This document shows positions 17,153-23,701 of a stretch of 33,944 bases of DNA, piece by piece (position 1 is the first letter of the stretch; each line of letters starts with the position of its first letter). The DNA comes from CANKBT01 sp038235705 (GTDB lineage: Bacteria; Actinomycetota; Actinomycetes; Mycobacteriales; SCTD01), in NCBI GenBank assembly GCA_038235705.1, contig JBBSTR010000018.1, positions 1 through 33,944 of the forward strand. Reading direction: 5' to 3'. The position numbers and the translations under genes are program-made. The notes under the pieces are model-generated. The model made no database searches, was not told the origin of the DNA, and was given only the letters and a program-made list of their open reading frames with translations.

Positions 17153-17231
17153 GCAAGATCACCGGAGTGTCTGAGGGTCCAGACGCCGTCCGGGAGGGCT
17201 TCCTGACCGGCAAAAGCTCCAGTGATCTTGC
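17153..17231. repeat. Intergenic inverted repeat with 15-bp arms
   Basis: GCAAGATCACCGGAG (17153-17167) and CTCCAGTGATCTTGC (17217-17231) are inverted copies differing at one position, which still pairs as a G-U wobble in RNA. The 49-base interior holds a smaller GTCT/AGAC hairpin. It lies in the 165-base gap between two convergent genes. It may be a terminator, a REP/MITE-like element or a structured RNA; there is no T-tract. Confidence 0.6.
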
Positions 17232-17276
17232 CCCGGGTGCGGCCGCAGGTGCGGCGAGGGCTACCTGACGCTCCCC

Positions 17277-18233
17277 CTACGACGCAGCGGGGACGCCACC
17301 GGTCCTGTACAGGTCCGGCTCGAGGTAGATCACCCGGGCAGACGGGACGGCGGAGCGTACGCGCGCCTCGGCAGCGTCGATCGTGACCGCGACCCCGGTG
17401 ACGTCGAGCCCGTCCGACATCGCGATCTTGGCGCCGACCAGCAGCTCCTCCGGACCGAGGTGCTGGGTGCGCAGGTGGATGACCCGGGTGATCCCGTCGG
17501 TGCCCTCGATCGCCTCCCGGATCGCGGTCACCGAGGCGGGCACCGCGGACTCGCCGATCAGCAAGCTCTTCATCTCGATCGCCAGGACGACCGCGATGAC
17601 CAGCAGCAGAGCCCCGATACACATCGTGCCGATCGCGTCCCAGACCGGGTCGCCGGTGATCGCGGCCAGCCCGACGCCGGTCAGCGCGAGGACCAGGCCG
17701 ATCAGGGCGCCGAAGTCTTCGAGCAGCACGATCGGCAGCTCGGGCGAGCGGCTGCGGCGGATGAAGGAGACCCAGCCCTGGTCGCCCTTGACGGCTGCGG
17801 ACTCCTTGACCGCCGTCCGGAAGGAGAAGCCCTCAGCCGCGATGGCGAAGATCAGGATGGCGACCGCGACGCCGAGCGAGGACAGCTCCTCCTTGCTGCC
17901 GAGCTTGTGATAGCCCTCGTACAGGGAGAACAGGCCGCCGACGCTGAACAGCACCATCGCCACGACGAACGCCCAGAAGTAGCGCTCGCGCCCATAGCCG
18001 AACGGGTGATCGGTGTCGGCCTGCTTCTTCGCCTGCTTGCCGCCGAGCAGCAACAGCCCCTGGTTGCCGGAGTCGGCGACCGAGTGGACGGACTCGGCCA
18101 GCATCGAGCTGGAGCCGGTCACGAGGAAGCCGACGAACTTGGCGATCGCTATCGACAGGTTGGCGAGCAGGGCCGCGAGGATCGCCTTGCTCCCATGACC
18201 ACCGCCCTGCCCGCCCTCGGGGTGGTTGCTCAC
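17277..18233 (-). CDS. Cation diffusion facilitator (CDF) family transporter
   Basis: A 318-residue membrane protein with about six membrane segments. The second carries the metal-site motif ESVHSVADS (HxxxD). The fifth carries an acidic pair, LLEDFGALIG, in place of the usual HxxxD, as in the ZnT9-like branch. A conserved HPFGYGRERYFWAF loop follows segment two. The C-terminal 80 residues form the cytoplasmic ferredoxin-like domain. CDF proteins export Zn2+, Mn2+, Fe2+ or Co2+ by proton exchange; the metal is not predictable here. Its GTG start overlaps the SIS-gene stop as GTGA, making it the last gene of a coupled three-gene operon with the Trm112-like and SIS genes, an order common in actinobacteria. 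Confidence 0.92.
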   Translation of the reverse strand: MSNHPEGGQGGGHGSKAILAALLANLSIAIAKFVGFLVTGSSSMLAESVHSVADSGNQGLLLLGGKQAKKQADTDHPFGYGRERYFWAFVVAMVLFSVGGLFSLYEGYHKLGSKEELSSLGVAVAILIFAIAAEGFSFRTAVKESAAVKGDQGWVSFIRRSRSPELPIVLLEDFGALIGLVLALTGVGLAAITGDPVWDAIGTMCIGALLLVIAVVLAIEMKSLLIGESAVPASVTAIREAIEGTDGITRVIHLRTQHLGPEELLVGAKIAMSDGLDVTGVAVTIDAAEARVRSAVPSARVIYLEPDLYRTGGVPAAS

Positions 18234-19354
18234 GACAGGCGCCCCTTCAGGGCGGTCTGCGCCGGGTCGACGTTCGGGTTGGTGCCGTCACGAAGGGCGA
18301 GGTAGACGCTCGCCCAGTCGGTCGTGCCGACGAGCCAGGCGAGCCGGGCCAGCGGGGTGTCGCCCTCGGCGAGCAGGATGTCCACCGCTACCCCACGATC
18401 GTCGGCGAGGTCGGCGCACGTACGTGCTGCGGCTGCCGCAGCCTCGCTCTCGCCTGGCTCGCGGAGCAGGACCAGGCGAAGGGACGGTCGTTGAACCTCG
18501 TCCTCGCGATCGGCGAACAGGTCCTCCACCGACCGGCGGGAGGCCCAGGGACCGTCGAGCACGCCGGCACCGACGTCGGGCACCGTGCCGGCCAGCGCCG
18601 GGACCTTGGCGTTCACCGCCAGCTGGTCGGCGAAGCGCAACGCCCCCGCCCCCGCCAAGGCCGAGCTGCCCCAGACCAGCGGCAGGGTGCCGGACAGGTT
18701 CTCGGCCAGGCTCTTGGCCGGGCTGACCATCGCGTCGGCGTCGAGCCGGTTGACCGAGGCGACCTTCTCCAGCAGCGTGGCCACCTCGTCCAGGTCCACC
18801 GATCGCAGCGCGCCCAGCGCCTCGGCAGCGACCACCAACGGTGTCAGCAGTGCCCACAGGCTCGCCCGGGACCGCCTGGGGATCCCGCCGGACATCGTCT
18901 GCGGAGCCGGCACGAAGATCCCCCGCCCACGCTGCGCGAGGTCGTGCAACGGGCTTCCGGACGCGCCGACGACCAGGAGCCGGCAGCCCCGCCGGGCCGC
19001 CTCGGACAGCGAGCCCAGCGTCTGCGCCGTGCGCCCGTGCGACGACGACGCCACGACCAGGTCGGCTGCGCCGACCCAGACCGGGAGCCCCGGCGTGCGG
19101 TGCACGACGACCGGGACCGGCGAGCCGGCCGAGCAGAGCGCCGCGAGCAGGTCTGCGGCGCGGCCCGAGACCCCGGTTCCGCAGAGCACGATCGCGCGCG
19201 GTCTCTCGTCGGCGAGGCTGGCGACCCCCGCCTCGTCGCACAGGTCGACCGCCTGCCGCACCTGCGCCGCCGAGGAGGCGATCGCCGGCAGCATCTGGCC
19301 GGGGTCGGCAGCCGCCAGCGCGGCCGCGTCGGACATGTCCGGCCCGGAGGTCAC
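18230..19354 (-). CDS. SIS-domain sugar isomerase (bifunctional phosphoglucose/phosphomannose isomerase family)
   Basis: A 374-residue protein with two SIS (sugar isomerase) folds. The first is at about 50-160, with IVLCGTGVSGRAADLL and SSSHGRTAQTL as phosphosugar-binding segments. The second is at about 220-370, with PLVWGSSALAGAGALRFADQ. Its homologues lie between the phosphomannomutase gene and the CDF/ahcY genes in many actinobacteria and are annotated as mannose-6-phosphate isomerase-like; activity varies and is not proven here. The role would be to interconvert fructose-, glucose- or mannose-6-phosphate for GDP-mannose supply. GTG start and TGA stop both overlap neighbouring genes by four bases, implying translational coupling. 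Confidence 0.85.
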   Translation of the reverse strand: MTSGPDMSDAAALAAADPGQMLPAIASSAAQVRQAVDLCDEAGVASLADERPRAIVLCGTGVSGRAADLLAALCSAGSPVPVVVHRTPGLPVWVGAADLVVASSSHGRTAQTLGSLSEAARRGCRLLVVGASGSPLHDLAQRGRGIFVPAPQTMSGGIPRRSRASLWALLTPLVVAAEALGALRSVDLDEVATLLEKVASVNRLDADAMVSPAKSLAENLSGTLPLVWGSSALAGAGALRFADQLAVNAKVPALAGTVPDVGAGVLDGPWASRRSVEDLFADREDEVQRPSLRLVLLREPGESEAAAAAARTCADLADDRGVAVDILLAEGDTPLARLAWLVGTTDWASVYLALRDGTNPNVDPAQTALKGRLS

Positions 19355-19551
19355 GACGGGGAGGGCGAAGGTACGGCCTCGTCGACGAGCAGGACCGGGA
19401 TGTCGTCACGCACCGGGTACTGAAGGCCGCACTGCGTGCAGACCAGGGCCCCGGCCCCGTCGAGCGCGGCAGGTTCGTCGGTGAGCGGCGACTTGTCCAC
19501 CGGGCACGCAAGGATGGCCAGCAGGGACGGGTCGATCAGCGCGTCGGGCAT
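19351..19551 (-). CDS. Trm112-family small zinc-binding protein
   Basis: A 66-residue protein of the Trm112/UPF0434 (YcaR-like) family. It has ACPVDKSPL near the N-terminus (Cys16) and a second pair, Cys38 and Cys41, in CTQCGLQYPVRDDIPVLL. Trm112 proteins are small activators of methyltransferases in eukaryotes and archaea; the bacterial role is poorly known. The length and the Cys pattern are typical, although one Cys of the usual four is missing. The ATG at 19551 has TAGCCT six bases upstream and no Shine-Dalgarno. It is the first gene of the coupled Trm112-SIS-CDF unit. Confidence 0.85.
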   Translation of the reverse strand: MPDALIDPSLLAILACPVDKSPLTDEPAALDGAGALVCTQCGLQYPVRDDIPVLLVDEAVPSPSPS

Positions 19552-19557
19552 GTCCAG

Positions 19558-19563
19558 AGGCTA
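19558..19563 (-). promoter_or_regulatory. -10 hexamer of a leaderless promoter for the Trm112-SIS-CDF operon
   Basis: TAGCCT on the minus strand ends six bases before the ATG at 19551, in the 30-base gap after manB. This would give the operon its own promoter besides read-through from manB. Confidence 0.45.
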
Positions 19564-19581
19564 ACGGGCAGGGCAGTCGCC

Positions 19582-20934
19582 TCAGCCGCGGATGATGCCG
19601 AGCACCCGGTCGGTGATCTCCTTCGTCCGGTCCGCGGTCGGCGCCTCGACGTTCAGGCGGAGCAGCGGCTCGGTGTTGCTCGCCCGCACGTTGAACCACG
19701 CGCCCTCGCCGAGGTCGACGGTCAGCCCGTCCAGCTCGTCCTGCGGCGCGCCGGAGAACTCCTGCTTGATGGCAGCCAGTCGACCAGCCTGGTCGTCGAC
19801 GGTGGAGTTGACCTCACCGCTCGCCGCATAGCGCTCGTAGCTGCCGAGCAGCCCGGACAGCGGGCCGTCCTGCGTCCCCAGGGCCGCGAGCGCGTGCAGC
19901 GCCGCGAGCATCCCGGAGTCGGCGTTCCAGAAGTCGCGGAAGTAGAAGTGGCCGCTGTGCTCACCGCCGAACACCGCTCCCGTACGCGCCATCTCGGCCT
20001 TGATGAAGCTGTGACCGACCCGCGTGCGCACCGGGGTGCCGGCGTGCTCGACGACGACCTCCGGGACCGCCCGGGACGTGATGAGGTTGTGGATCACCGT
20101 GCCACCCGGCTCCTTGGCCAGCTCGCGCACCGCGATCAGCGCGGTGAGCACCGACGGGCTGACGATCTCGCCGCGCTCGTCCACGACGAAGCACCGGTCG
20201 GCGTCACCGTCGAACGCGAGCCCGATGTCGGCGCCGTGGTCGCGCACCGCAGCCTGCAGGTCCACGAGGTTGGCCGGGTCGATCGGGTTGGCCTCGTGGT
20301 TGGGGAAGCTGCCGTCCAGCGCGAAGAAGAGCTCGGTGGTCTCCAGCGGCAACCCCTCGAACACCACCGGCACGGTCAGCCCACCCATGCCGTTGCCCGC
20401 GTCGACGACCACCTTGAGCGGTCGGATCGCGTCGAGCCCGGGGACCAGGCCCTTGAGGTAGGTCGCGTACGGGTGGAGCAGGTCCTGCTCGGTGCGCGTG
20501 CCCTGCCGCTCCGCACGCGGCACCTCGGTGTCGAGAAACTGCTCGGCTTCTGCGCGGATCTGCGCCAACCCGGTGTCCTGCCCGATCGGCCGGGCACCGG
20601 CCAGGCACATCTTGATCCCGTTGTAGACCGCCGGGTTGTGGCTCGCGGTGAACATCGCGCCCGGGACGTCCAGCGTGCCCGCGGCGTAGTAGAGCAGGTC
20701 GGTCGAGCCGAGGCCGGCGTCGACCACGTCCACGCCCTGCGCCATGACACCGTCGGCGACCGCGGCGACGAGGTCGACGCCGGACTCCCGCATGTCGCGG
20801 GCGATCACCACCTTCGGAGCGCCGGCGAAGCGGGCGAACGCTGCCCCGACGGCCCGGGCCACGTCGGCGTCGAGCTGCTCCGGGACGAGCCCGCGGACGT
20901 CGTACGCCTTGATGATGCTGGAGAGGTCGGCCAT
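19582..20934 (-). CDS. manB: Phosphomannomutase / phosphoglucomutase
   Basis: A 450-residue alpha-D-phosphohexomutase, interconverting mannose-6-phosphate and mannose-1-phosphate (and often the glucose phosphates). The phosphoserine loop is TASHNPAVYNGIK. The Mg2+ loop is FDGDADRCFVVDE. The sugar-binding loop is GGEHSGHFYF. The C-terminal phosphate-binding loop is RASNTEPLLRLNVE. All four domains and the normal length are present. The product feeds GDP-mannose synthesis for glycolipids and glycoproteins. The ATG at 20934 has no Shine-Dalgarno but a TAAGGT six bases upstream. The downstream Trm112-SIS-CDF genes lie on the same strand 30 bases away. Confidence 0.95.
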   Translation of the reverse strand: MADLSSIIKAYDVRGLVPEQLDADVARAVGAAFARFAGAPKVVIARDMRESGVDLVAAVADGVMAQGVDVVDAGLGSTDLLYYAAGTLDVPGAMFTASHNPAVYNGIKMCLAGARPIGQDTGLAQIRAEAEQFLDTEVPRAERQGTRTEQDLLHPYATYLKGLVPGLDAIRPLKVVVDAGNGMGGLTVPVVFEGLPLETTELFFALDGSFPNHEANPIDPANLVDLQAAVRDHGADIGLAFDGDADRCFVVDERGEIVSPSVLTALIAVRELAKEPGGTVIHNLITSRAVPEVVVEHAGTPVRTRVGHSFIKAEMARTGAVFGGEHSGHFYFRDFWNADSGMLAALHALAALGTQDGPLSGLLGSYERYAASGEVNSTVDDQAGRLAAIKQEFSGAPQDELDGLTVDLGEGAWFNVRASNTEPLLRLNVEAPTADRTKEITDRVLGIIRG

Positions 20935-20940
20935 GAGCCG

Positions 20941-20946
20941 ACCTTA
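20941..20946 (-). promoter_or_regulatory. -10 hexamer of a leaderless promoter for manB
   Basis: TAAGGT on the minus strand ends six bases before the manB ATG. It lies in the 32-base gap between the Cys-rich small gene and manB. Confidence 0.5.
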
Positions 20947-20966
20947 TCGGCCCGGTGCGCAGCTCC

Positions 20967-21215
20967 CTAGCGGGAGGGGACCCGCTGCACCGGCACCGTC
21001 GCTTTGGACTCCTTGAGCTTCGTGGCCTTGCGCAGCACCGTCGAGACGTCCAGGGGCTCACCGGCCTGCGTCCAGCTCTTGTGCTCGCAGCGGTGGCAGG
21101 ACGCGAAGTCGACGATCGTGCCGTCGGTGAGCGTCATCGTGATCGCGGTGACCTTCGTGCTGGCGCAGGCGGCGCAGACGGCGAGGGCGCGGACGGGCGT
21201 GGTGACCAGGGACAT
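20967..21215 (-). CDS. Small zinc-ribbon-like hypothetical protein
   Basis: An 82-residue protein with two Cys pairs, Cys14/Cys17 (CAAC) and Cys40/Cys43 (CHRC), spaced as in a zinc ribbon. A Lys-rich C-terminus follows (RKATKLKESKATV). The ATG at 21215 is preferred over the upstream one at 21287 because GGAG lies about seven bases before it and the extra 24 residues look non-coding. No function is known to me. It lies between DUF3499 and manB, all on one strand, and is probably part of the same transcription unit. Confidence 0.72.
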   Translation of the reverse strand: MSLVTTPVRALAVCAACASTKVTAITMTLTDGTIVDFASCHRCEHKSWTQAGEPLDVSTVLRKATKLKESKATVPVQRVPSR

Positions 21216-21317
21216 CGGGGGTTCTCCGAACCGGTGCGGGGGATGTGCCCCTGCCTTCGTCCGGACCTCACGCAGACTTGACGCCACCCGTGTGGGTTAA
21301 CCCCGAAGGACCAGGGC

Positions 21318-21668
21318 TCAGCCGGAGGTGGGGACGGCCCGCAGGTGGCCGCGGCGTCCCTGCGTCGCCTCCGGACCGGGCGCCAGCCCCCCCGGTCGGC
21401 CGGCCTCCCGGACCGCGTCGGCGAGCGCCTCGAGGTCGTCGATGCTGCGCGACCGCTCGGCCGCCAGGTCATGCTCGTGGCGCACGACCTGCCACCCGCG
21501 GGGCGCGGTGAGCCGCTCGCTGTGGGCCTCGCACAGGTCGTAGCAGTGCGGCTCGGCGTAGGTCGCCAGCGGACCGACCACCGCGGTCTGGTCGGCGTAC
21601 ACGTAGGTCAACGTGGCCACCGCAGCAGCCGAGCACGCGGAGCGCGAGCAGCGCCGGAGAGAACCCAC
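21318..21668 (-). CDS. DUF3499-family protein
   Basis: A 116-residue protein of an actinobacteria-specific family found next to phosphomannomutase. Cys7 and Cys12 (RRCSRSACS) and Cys42 and Cys46 (HCYDLCEAH) look like a treble-clef or zinc-ribbon site around a short beta segment. The C-terminal 50 residues are charged and low in complexity. The function is unknown. The GTG at 21668 has TACCGT seven bases upstream on the minus strand and no Shine-Dalgarno. It is divergent from the zincin-like gene. Confidence 0.82.
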   Translation of the reverse strand: MGSLRRCSRSACSAAAVATLTYVYADQTAVVGPLATYAEPHCYDLCEAHSERLTAPRGWQVVRHEHDLAAERSRSIDDLEALADAVREAGRPGGLAPGPEATQGRRGHLRAVPTSG

Positions 21669-21675
21669 GCTCCGG

Positions 21676-21681
21676 ACGGTA
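21676..21681 (-). promoter_or_regulatory. -10 hexamer of a leaderless promoter for DUF3499
   Basis: TACCGT on the minus strand ends seven bases before the GTG at 21668, inside the divergent gap shared with the zincin-like gene. Confidence 0.5.
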
Positions 21682-21719
21682 CTTCCTCGACCGGCAGGGG
21701 GTCGTCAGGCGCGGGCGAC

Positions 21720-21725
21720 TATCGT
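21720..21725 (+). promoter_or_regulatory. -10 hexamer upstream of the zincin-like gene
   Basis: TATCGT ends six bases before a GTG at 21732. That GTG opens a nine-codon frame overlapping the zincin-like start rather than the gene itself, so the promoter may produce a leaderless mini-ORF. Confidence 0.4.
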
Positions 21726-21731
21726 CGGCCC

Positions 21732-21758
21732 GTGCTCCTCCCGGTCCGGCCACGGTGA
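21732..21758 (+). CDS. Candidate leaderless mini-ORF (8 residues) coupled to the zincin-like gene
   Basis: The frame GTG...TGA encodes MLLPVRPR and starts exactly where the -10 at 21720-21725 predicts the transcript to begin. Its TGA overlaps the GTG start of the zincin-like gene as GTGA. No Shine-Dalgarno precedes the zincin-like gene, so terminating ribosomes could re-initiate there. This is inference; nothing shows that the peptide itself matters. Confidence 0.3.
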   Translation: MLLPVRPR

Positions 21759-22237
21759 GCCCGCCTCGCAGGTTGCGTCGCGACCGCCGCGGGCGGGGGC
21801 TGCGCGGCGTCCTCGTACCGTCCGTGGTCAGCGTCGGAGAGGTGCACGCCGTGGTCCCGCTGGCGCGCACCCGGGGGGAACGGTTCGACGACCTCGTGCT
21901 CGAGACCGTCCGGAGCCTGGAGGACCGCTGGGGTGAGCACCTGTCCGAGGTGGAGTTCGCCGTCGAGGACGTGCCGCCCGTGCCGCTGGACCCGGGCGCG
22001 GCGGCATGGGACGAGAACGTCGTTCTCGACGAGACCCCGGGCGGCGCGGTCCCGCTGGGTCGGCTGCTGCCCGCAGACGACCACCAACCGCCGCGGGTCG
22101 TGGTCTACCGGCGTCCTCTGGAGGCTCGCGCGGGTGACCGGCACGAGCTGGCCGAGCTGGTGCACGAGGTGGTCGTGGAGCAGGTCGCGAGGCTCTTGTC
22201 GGTCGATCCGGAGGAGATCGACCCCAGCCGCGACTGA
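21755..22237 (+). CDS. Zincin-like metallopeptidase-family protein with degenerate active site
   Basis: A 160-residue protein that by size, position and the C-terminal block LAELVHEVVVEQVARLL matches the minimal zincin-like (DUF1025-type) family, which lies divergent from DUF3499 in actinobacteria. The family's metal-binding HExxH should fall at His137-Glu138. Here it reads HEVVV, so the second His is Val141. An upstream HELAE (His130-Glu134) offers other ligands but not a classical motif. Proteolytic activity is therefore doubtful. There is no signal peptide or membrane segment. The start lacks a Shine-Dalgarno and overlaps a tiny upstream frame. Confidence 0.75.
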   Translation: MSPPRRLRRDRRGRGLRGVLVPSVVSVGEVHAVVPLARTRGERFDDLVLETVRSLEDRWGEHLSEVEFAVEDVPPVPLDPGAAAWDENVVLDETPGGAVPLGRLLPADDHQPPRVVVYRRPLEARAGDRHELAELVHEVVVEQVARLLSVDPEEIDPSRD

Positions 22238-22255
22238 CGCCCGCAGACGGGCCGG

Positions 22256-23701
22256 TCAGGTCCGCCCGGTCAGCGGGTCCGGCCGCACGGCGGGCGAGCG
22301 CACCTCGGGTGCGGCAGGGACAAGGGTGAGGATCGTGCTTCCGGCCACCCCGGTCCGACGCAGGTAGCGGGCCGCGTAGACCGGCCCCGAGCCCGGGTCC
22401 GGCGCGACCCGCAGGGCGAAGCGCCCGCTGGCACCGGGGGGCAGCAGCCCGGCGAGGCTGACCGCCCGCGTCTGACCGGCGGCCAGCCGCACCTGCAGCG
22501 GGGCGGGCAGAGTCGTGCCGCTGCCCGCCACCGGCACCGGGGTCAGCCGCACCTGTGCGGCGTCCTGCGGTGCGCTCAGCAGCAGGGTCGCGTCGGTGCC
22601 GTCACGCAGCACGACGTCGGTGAGCAGACCGGGACCGGACAGCGGCCGGGCCGGTGCGGCGTACGCGAGGTCGTGCTCGGGGCGACCAGGCTCGCTGTCG
22701 TCGATCAGCACCGCGGCCAGCAGCGGGACCCCCGGGCTGCGCACGGAGACCGACAGCGACCCGTCCACGGTGTAGGCAGCCAGGTCCACCGCCACCGAGG
22801 TGCCGGCCGGCACCGTGACCGCCGCGAGGCCCGGCGGGTCCTGCTGCCCCGCGACGCCGGTCAGGGTGAGGGCCGCGACGGCGGTCTGCGCCCCAGGGTT
22901 GGTCAGCACCAACTCGCGCCCGCCGGGCCCTCGCGGCACGCCGGGCAGCACGGCCAGCGGGGTCGGGCCGGACGAGGCGGGCACCTGCTCGCTGCCGTAG
23001 GGGACCCTCCCCTGCCGGCGGGTGAGCTGCATCGAGGCGGCGAACCGCCCTCGGGTCGCGACCACCTTCACCGCGAGCAGGTCGCGGTCGGGCGCGAGGT
23101 CGTTGATCGACACGGTCAGCCGTGACGACGGCGGCACCTGCAGCCCGCGTCCCGCCGCCACCTCGGCCGGGCCGGTGCGGCTGAGCACGGAGACGTCGAC
23201 CAGGGTCGGGGTGCGGTCGGGGTTGACCAGCTCGAGCACGGTCGTGTCGCCGACCTTCGTCGCGCCCCCGGTGAACCACGTCGTCGTGCCGGCGGCCTGG
23301 CAACGCCGGCCGGACAGACCGCCGGTCGCGGGCGCGCCGACCTGCTCGACCTCCAGACCACCGGCTGCGGGTCCGGTCGCCCGCACCGCGACAGGTCCGT
23401 CGATGCCTCGTCCCGCGTCGCCGAGGGTGAGGTCGGCGCCGACCGGGAGCAGCGCAGCCCGCCCGTCGAGCGGCCCCGCCGTCACCTGGCCGGGTCCGGG
23501 CCGGGTCAGGCCCACGGAGATGCGCCCGTCCCCGCTCACCGGGCAGTAGACCGAACGGCCGCTGACCGGCACCACCGCAGCCTGCCGGACGACGTCCGCG
23601 GACCCGCCGAGCGGCGACGGGGCGGGCAGGTGCTCGGCGCCGAGGACCAGACCGACGGCCACCGCGCCCACCACGACCAGGGACAGCAGCGGGCGGATCA
23701 T
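22256..23701 (-). CDS. DUF5719-family secreted or membrane-anchored protein
   Basis: A 481-residue protein with an N-terminal hydrophobic segment (about 5-21) that is either a signal peptide or an anchor. A long beta-rich region of repeated Ig-like character follows, with phrases such as VLELVNPDRTPTLVDVSV and ELVLTNPGAQTAVAALTL. It contains two Cys (CPV and RRCQAA) that could pair. The family is found next to the large GT2 membrane protein in actinobacteria and has no known function; it probably works outside the membrane with that partner. The ATG overlaps the glycosyltransferase stop as ATGA. A longer upstream frame runs into the glycosyltransferase and is rejected. Confidence 0.8.
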   Translation of the reverse strand: MIRPLLSLVVVGAVAVGLVLGAEHLPAPSPLGGSADVVRQAAVVPVSGRSVYCPVSGDGRISVGLTRPGPGQVTAGPLDGRAALLPVGADLTLGDAGRGIDGPVAVRATGPAAGGLEVEQVGAPATGGLSGRRCQAAGTTTWFTGGATKVGDTTVLELVNPDRTPTLVDVSVLSRTGPAEVAAGRGLQVPPSSRLTVSINDLAPDRDLLAVKVVATRGRFAASMQLTRRQGRVPYGSEQVPASSGPTPLAVLPGVPRGPGGRELVLTNPGAQTAVAALTLTGVAGQQDPPGLAAVTVPAGTSVAVDLAAYTVDGSLSVSVRSPGVPLLAAVLIDDSEPGRPEHDLAYAAPARPLSGPGLLTDVVLRDGTDATLLLSAPQDAAQVRLTPVPVAGSGTTLPAPLQVRLAAGQTRAVSLAGLLPPGASGRFALRVAPDPGSGPVYAARYLRRTGVAGSTILTLVPAAPEVRSPAVRPDPLTGRT

